Assembly (NCBI GenBank): GCA_947561715.1
Contig: OX387199.1
Location: forward strand, 12,343,001 to 12,407,000
Reading direction: 5' to 3'
Length of the DNA stretch: 64,000 nt
Origin: Ascidia mentula
Taxonomy: Eukaryota; Chordata; Ascidiacea; Phlebobranchia; Ascidiidae
A model generated the notes under the pieces. That model had not been told where the DNA came from. It saw nothing but the letters and a program-made list of their open reading frames with translations, and searched no databases. This document shows, one piece after another, positions 61,501 through 64,000 of the stretch. Within the stretch, counting starts at the first letter, position 1, and the number at the start of each line of letters is the position of its first letter. The translations under genes were made by a program, and so were the position numbers.

Positions 61501-63850
61501 AGTTTGCGGTTGCACAAAGTATGTAACCATGCGATTTCAGCACTTGTCCATTTTGCAGTATATGACTTTTCGATAAAAAATATTTTTTTTCAGTACAAGC
61601 TTCATTATACAGTGGAAAACGCTGATACTCCAGTATTGCGTTTGCGGTTGCACAACGTATGTAACTATGCGATTTCAGCACTTGTCCATTTTGCAGTATA
61701 TGACTTTTCGATAAAAAATATTTTTTTTCAGTACAAGCTTTATTATACAGTGGAAAACGCTGATACTCCAGTACTGAGTTTGCGGTTGCACAAAGTATGT
61801 AACCATTCGATTTCAGCACTTGTCCATTTTGCAGTATATGACTTTTCGATAAAAAATATTTTTTTTCAGTACAAGCTTTATTATACAGTGGAAAACGCTG
61901 ATACTCCAGTATTGCGTTTGCGGTTGCACAACGTATGTAACTATGCGCTTTCAGCACTTGTCCATTTTGCAGTACATGACTTTTCGATAAAAAATATTTT
62001 TTTTCAGTACAAGCTTTATTATACAGTGGAAAACGCTGATACTCCAGTATTGCGTTTGCGGTTGCACAACGTATGTAACTATGCGCTTTCAGCACTTGTC
62101 CATTTTGCAGTATATGACTTTTCGATAAAAAATATTTTTTTTCAGGACAAGCTTTATTATACAGTGGAAAACGCTGATACTCCAGTACTGAGTTTGCGGT
62201 TGCACAACGTATGTAACCATGCGATTTCAGCACTTGTCCATTTTGCAGTATATGACTTTTCGATAAAAAATATTTTTTTTCAGTACAAGCTTTATTATAC
62301 ATTGGAAAACGCTGATACTCCAGTACTGAGTTTGCGGTTGCACAACGTATGTAACCATGCGATTTCAGCACTTGTCCATTTTGCAGTATACGACTTTTCG
62401 GTAAAAAATATTTTTTTTCAGTACAAGCTTTATTATACAGTGGAAAACGCTGATATTCCAGTACTGAGTTTGCGGTTGCACAACGTATGTAACTATGCGC
62501 TTTCAGCACTTGTCCATTTTGCAGTATATGACTTTTCGATAAAAAATATTTTTTTTCAGTACAAGCTTTATTATACAGTGGAAAACGCCGATACCCCAGT
62601 ACTGAGTTTGCGGTTGCACAACGTATGTAACTATGCGCTTTCAGCACTTGTCCATTTTGCAGTATATGACTTTTCGATAAAAAATATTTTTTTTCAGTAC
62701 AAGCTTTATTATACAGTGGAAAACGCTGATACTCCAGTACTGAGTTTGCGGTTGCACAACGTATGTAACCATGCGCTTTCAGCACTTGTCCATTTTGCAG
62801 TATATGACTTTTCGATAAAAAATATTTTTTTTCAGTACAAGCTTTATTATACAGTGGAAAACGCCGATACCCCAGTACTGAGTTTGCGGTTGCACAACGT
62901 ATGTAACTATGCGCTTTCAGCACTTGTCCATTTTGCAGTATATGACTTTTCGATAAAAAATATTTTTTTTCAGTACAAGCTTTATTATACAGTGGAAAAC
63001 GCTGATACTCCAGTACTGAGTTTGCGGTTGCACAACGTATGTAACCATGCGATTTCAGCACTTGTCCATTTTTCAGTATATGACTTTTCGATAAAAAATA
63101 TTTTTTTTCAGTACAAGCTTTATTATACAGTGGAAAACGCTGATACTCCAGTAATGAGTTTGCGGTTGCACAACGTATGTAACTATGCGATTTCAGCACT
63201 TGTCCATCTTGCAGTATATGACTTTTCGATAAAAAATATTTTTTTTCATTACAAGCTTTATTATACAGTGGAAAACGCTGGTACTCCAGTATTGCTTTTG
63301 CGGTTGCACAACGTATGTAACTATGCGATTTCAGCACTTGTCCATTTTGCAGTATATGACTTTTCGATAAAAAATATTTTTTTTCAGTACAAGCTTTATT
63401 ATACAGTGGACAACGCTGATACTCCAGTATTGCGTTTGCGGTTGCACAACGTATGTAACCATGCGATTTCAGCACTTGTCAATTTTGCAGTACACGACTA
63501 TTCGGTAAAAAATATTTTTTTTCAGTACAAGCTTTGTTATACAGTGGAAAACGCTGATACTCCAGTTTTGCGTTTGCGGTTGCACAACGTATGTAACTAT
63601 GCGATTTCAGCACTTGTCCATTTTGCAGTATATGAATTTTCGATAAAAAATATTTTTTGTCAGTACAAGCTTTATTATACAGTGGAAAACGCTGATACTC
63701 CAGTACTGAGTTTGCGGTTGCACAACGTATGTAACCATGCGATTTCAGCACTTGTCCATTTTGAAGTATACGACTTTTCGGTAAAAAATATATTTTATTC
63801 AGTACAAGCTTTATTATACGGTGGAAAACGCTGATACTCCAGTATTGCGT
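58600..63850. repeat. Paired satellite block with tatattttattcag variant
   Basis: The run tatgaattttcgata, tattttttgtcag, ttttgaagtatac and tatattttattcag followed by tacggtggaaaac occurs at about 58,660-58,860 and again at about 63,630-63,830, 4,969 bp apart (36 x 138 + 1). It marks another long-range duplication within the right arm. Confidence 0.75.
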
Positions 63851-64000
63851 TTGCGGTTGCACAACGTATGTAACTATGAGCTTTCAGCACTTGTCCATTT
63901 TGCAGTATATGACTTTTCGATAAAAAATATTTTTTTTCAGTACAAGCTTTATTATACAGTGGAAAACGCTGATACTCCAGTACTGAGTTTGCGGTTGCAC

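Larger units (their letters stand above)
51054..64000. repeat. 138-bp tandem satellite, right arm
   Basis: About 94 monomers of the same family and orientation as 1-26019, continuing past the window end. It begins in mid-monomer at ccatcttgcag. Variants unknown or rare in the left arm appear here (tttatgcagtgg, gtacatgac, caggtcaagc, gattccagcac, gtcatttttcagtat), so the right arm has its own amplification history. Reading frames are open on both strands for up to 1,660 codons, with the same reservations as for the left arm. Confidence 0.97.

Overview
The window is eukaryotic, AT-rich, repeat-dominated DNA, most likely from an invertebrate metazoan. The evidence for this is GT-AG introns, a multi-exon gene, kilobase satellite arrays and hAT-type elements with 8-bp target duplications. 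I cannot fix the lineage; a tunicate or another marine invertebrate would fit but is not shown.

Layout. Positions 1-26019 and 51054-64000 (the window end) are one family of 138-bp tandem satellite in the same orientation, with higher-order block duplications. Its monomer is a multiple of three and lacks stops in one frame on each strand, so it produces very long ORFs on both strands that I do not regard as genes. Between the arms lies a 25,034-bp block (26020-51053). The satellite variant pattern runs straight across this block: the left arm stops after ...gcacttgtcc and the right arm resumes at ccatcttgcag..., which is the next base of the same diagnostic monomer pair. The block therefore looks like a discrete insertion into a pre-existing satellite array.

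Contents of the block, left to right: an AT-rich left edge with a palindromic motif; a ~180-bp repeat family present both as a direct array (27011-27990) and as a diverged inverted copy (28080-28545); a 70-bp minisatellite (28736-30290); one minus-strand gene of 16 exons (36014 to 30382); three tandem ~861-876-bp units (36392-39316), one split by a hAT element; and about 27 copies of a 423-bp palindrome-rich satellite (39317-50785), which appears to be a streamlined derivative of part of the ~860-bp unit.

The gene reads as a continuous 745-residue protein when all 16 exons are joined at GT-AG sites. It has a basic and Ser-rich N-terminus, two zinc fingers with identical unusual spacing, a tyrosine-recombinase (Crypton-like) core that keeps R, K, R, H and Y, seven tandem copies of a symmetric 42/39-nt mini-exon (DVQPAPSQQQDDLQ), and a Tudor-like exon. 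It is the only recognisable gene in the block. The most interesting hypothesis is that the whole 25-kb block is a giant tyrosine-recombinase mobile element, carrying its own satellites, that inserted into the 138-bp array. The alternative is a chromosomal segment placed there by rearrangement, with a host-domesticated recombinase gene.
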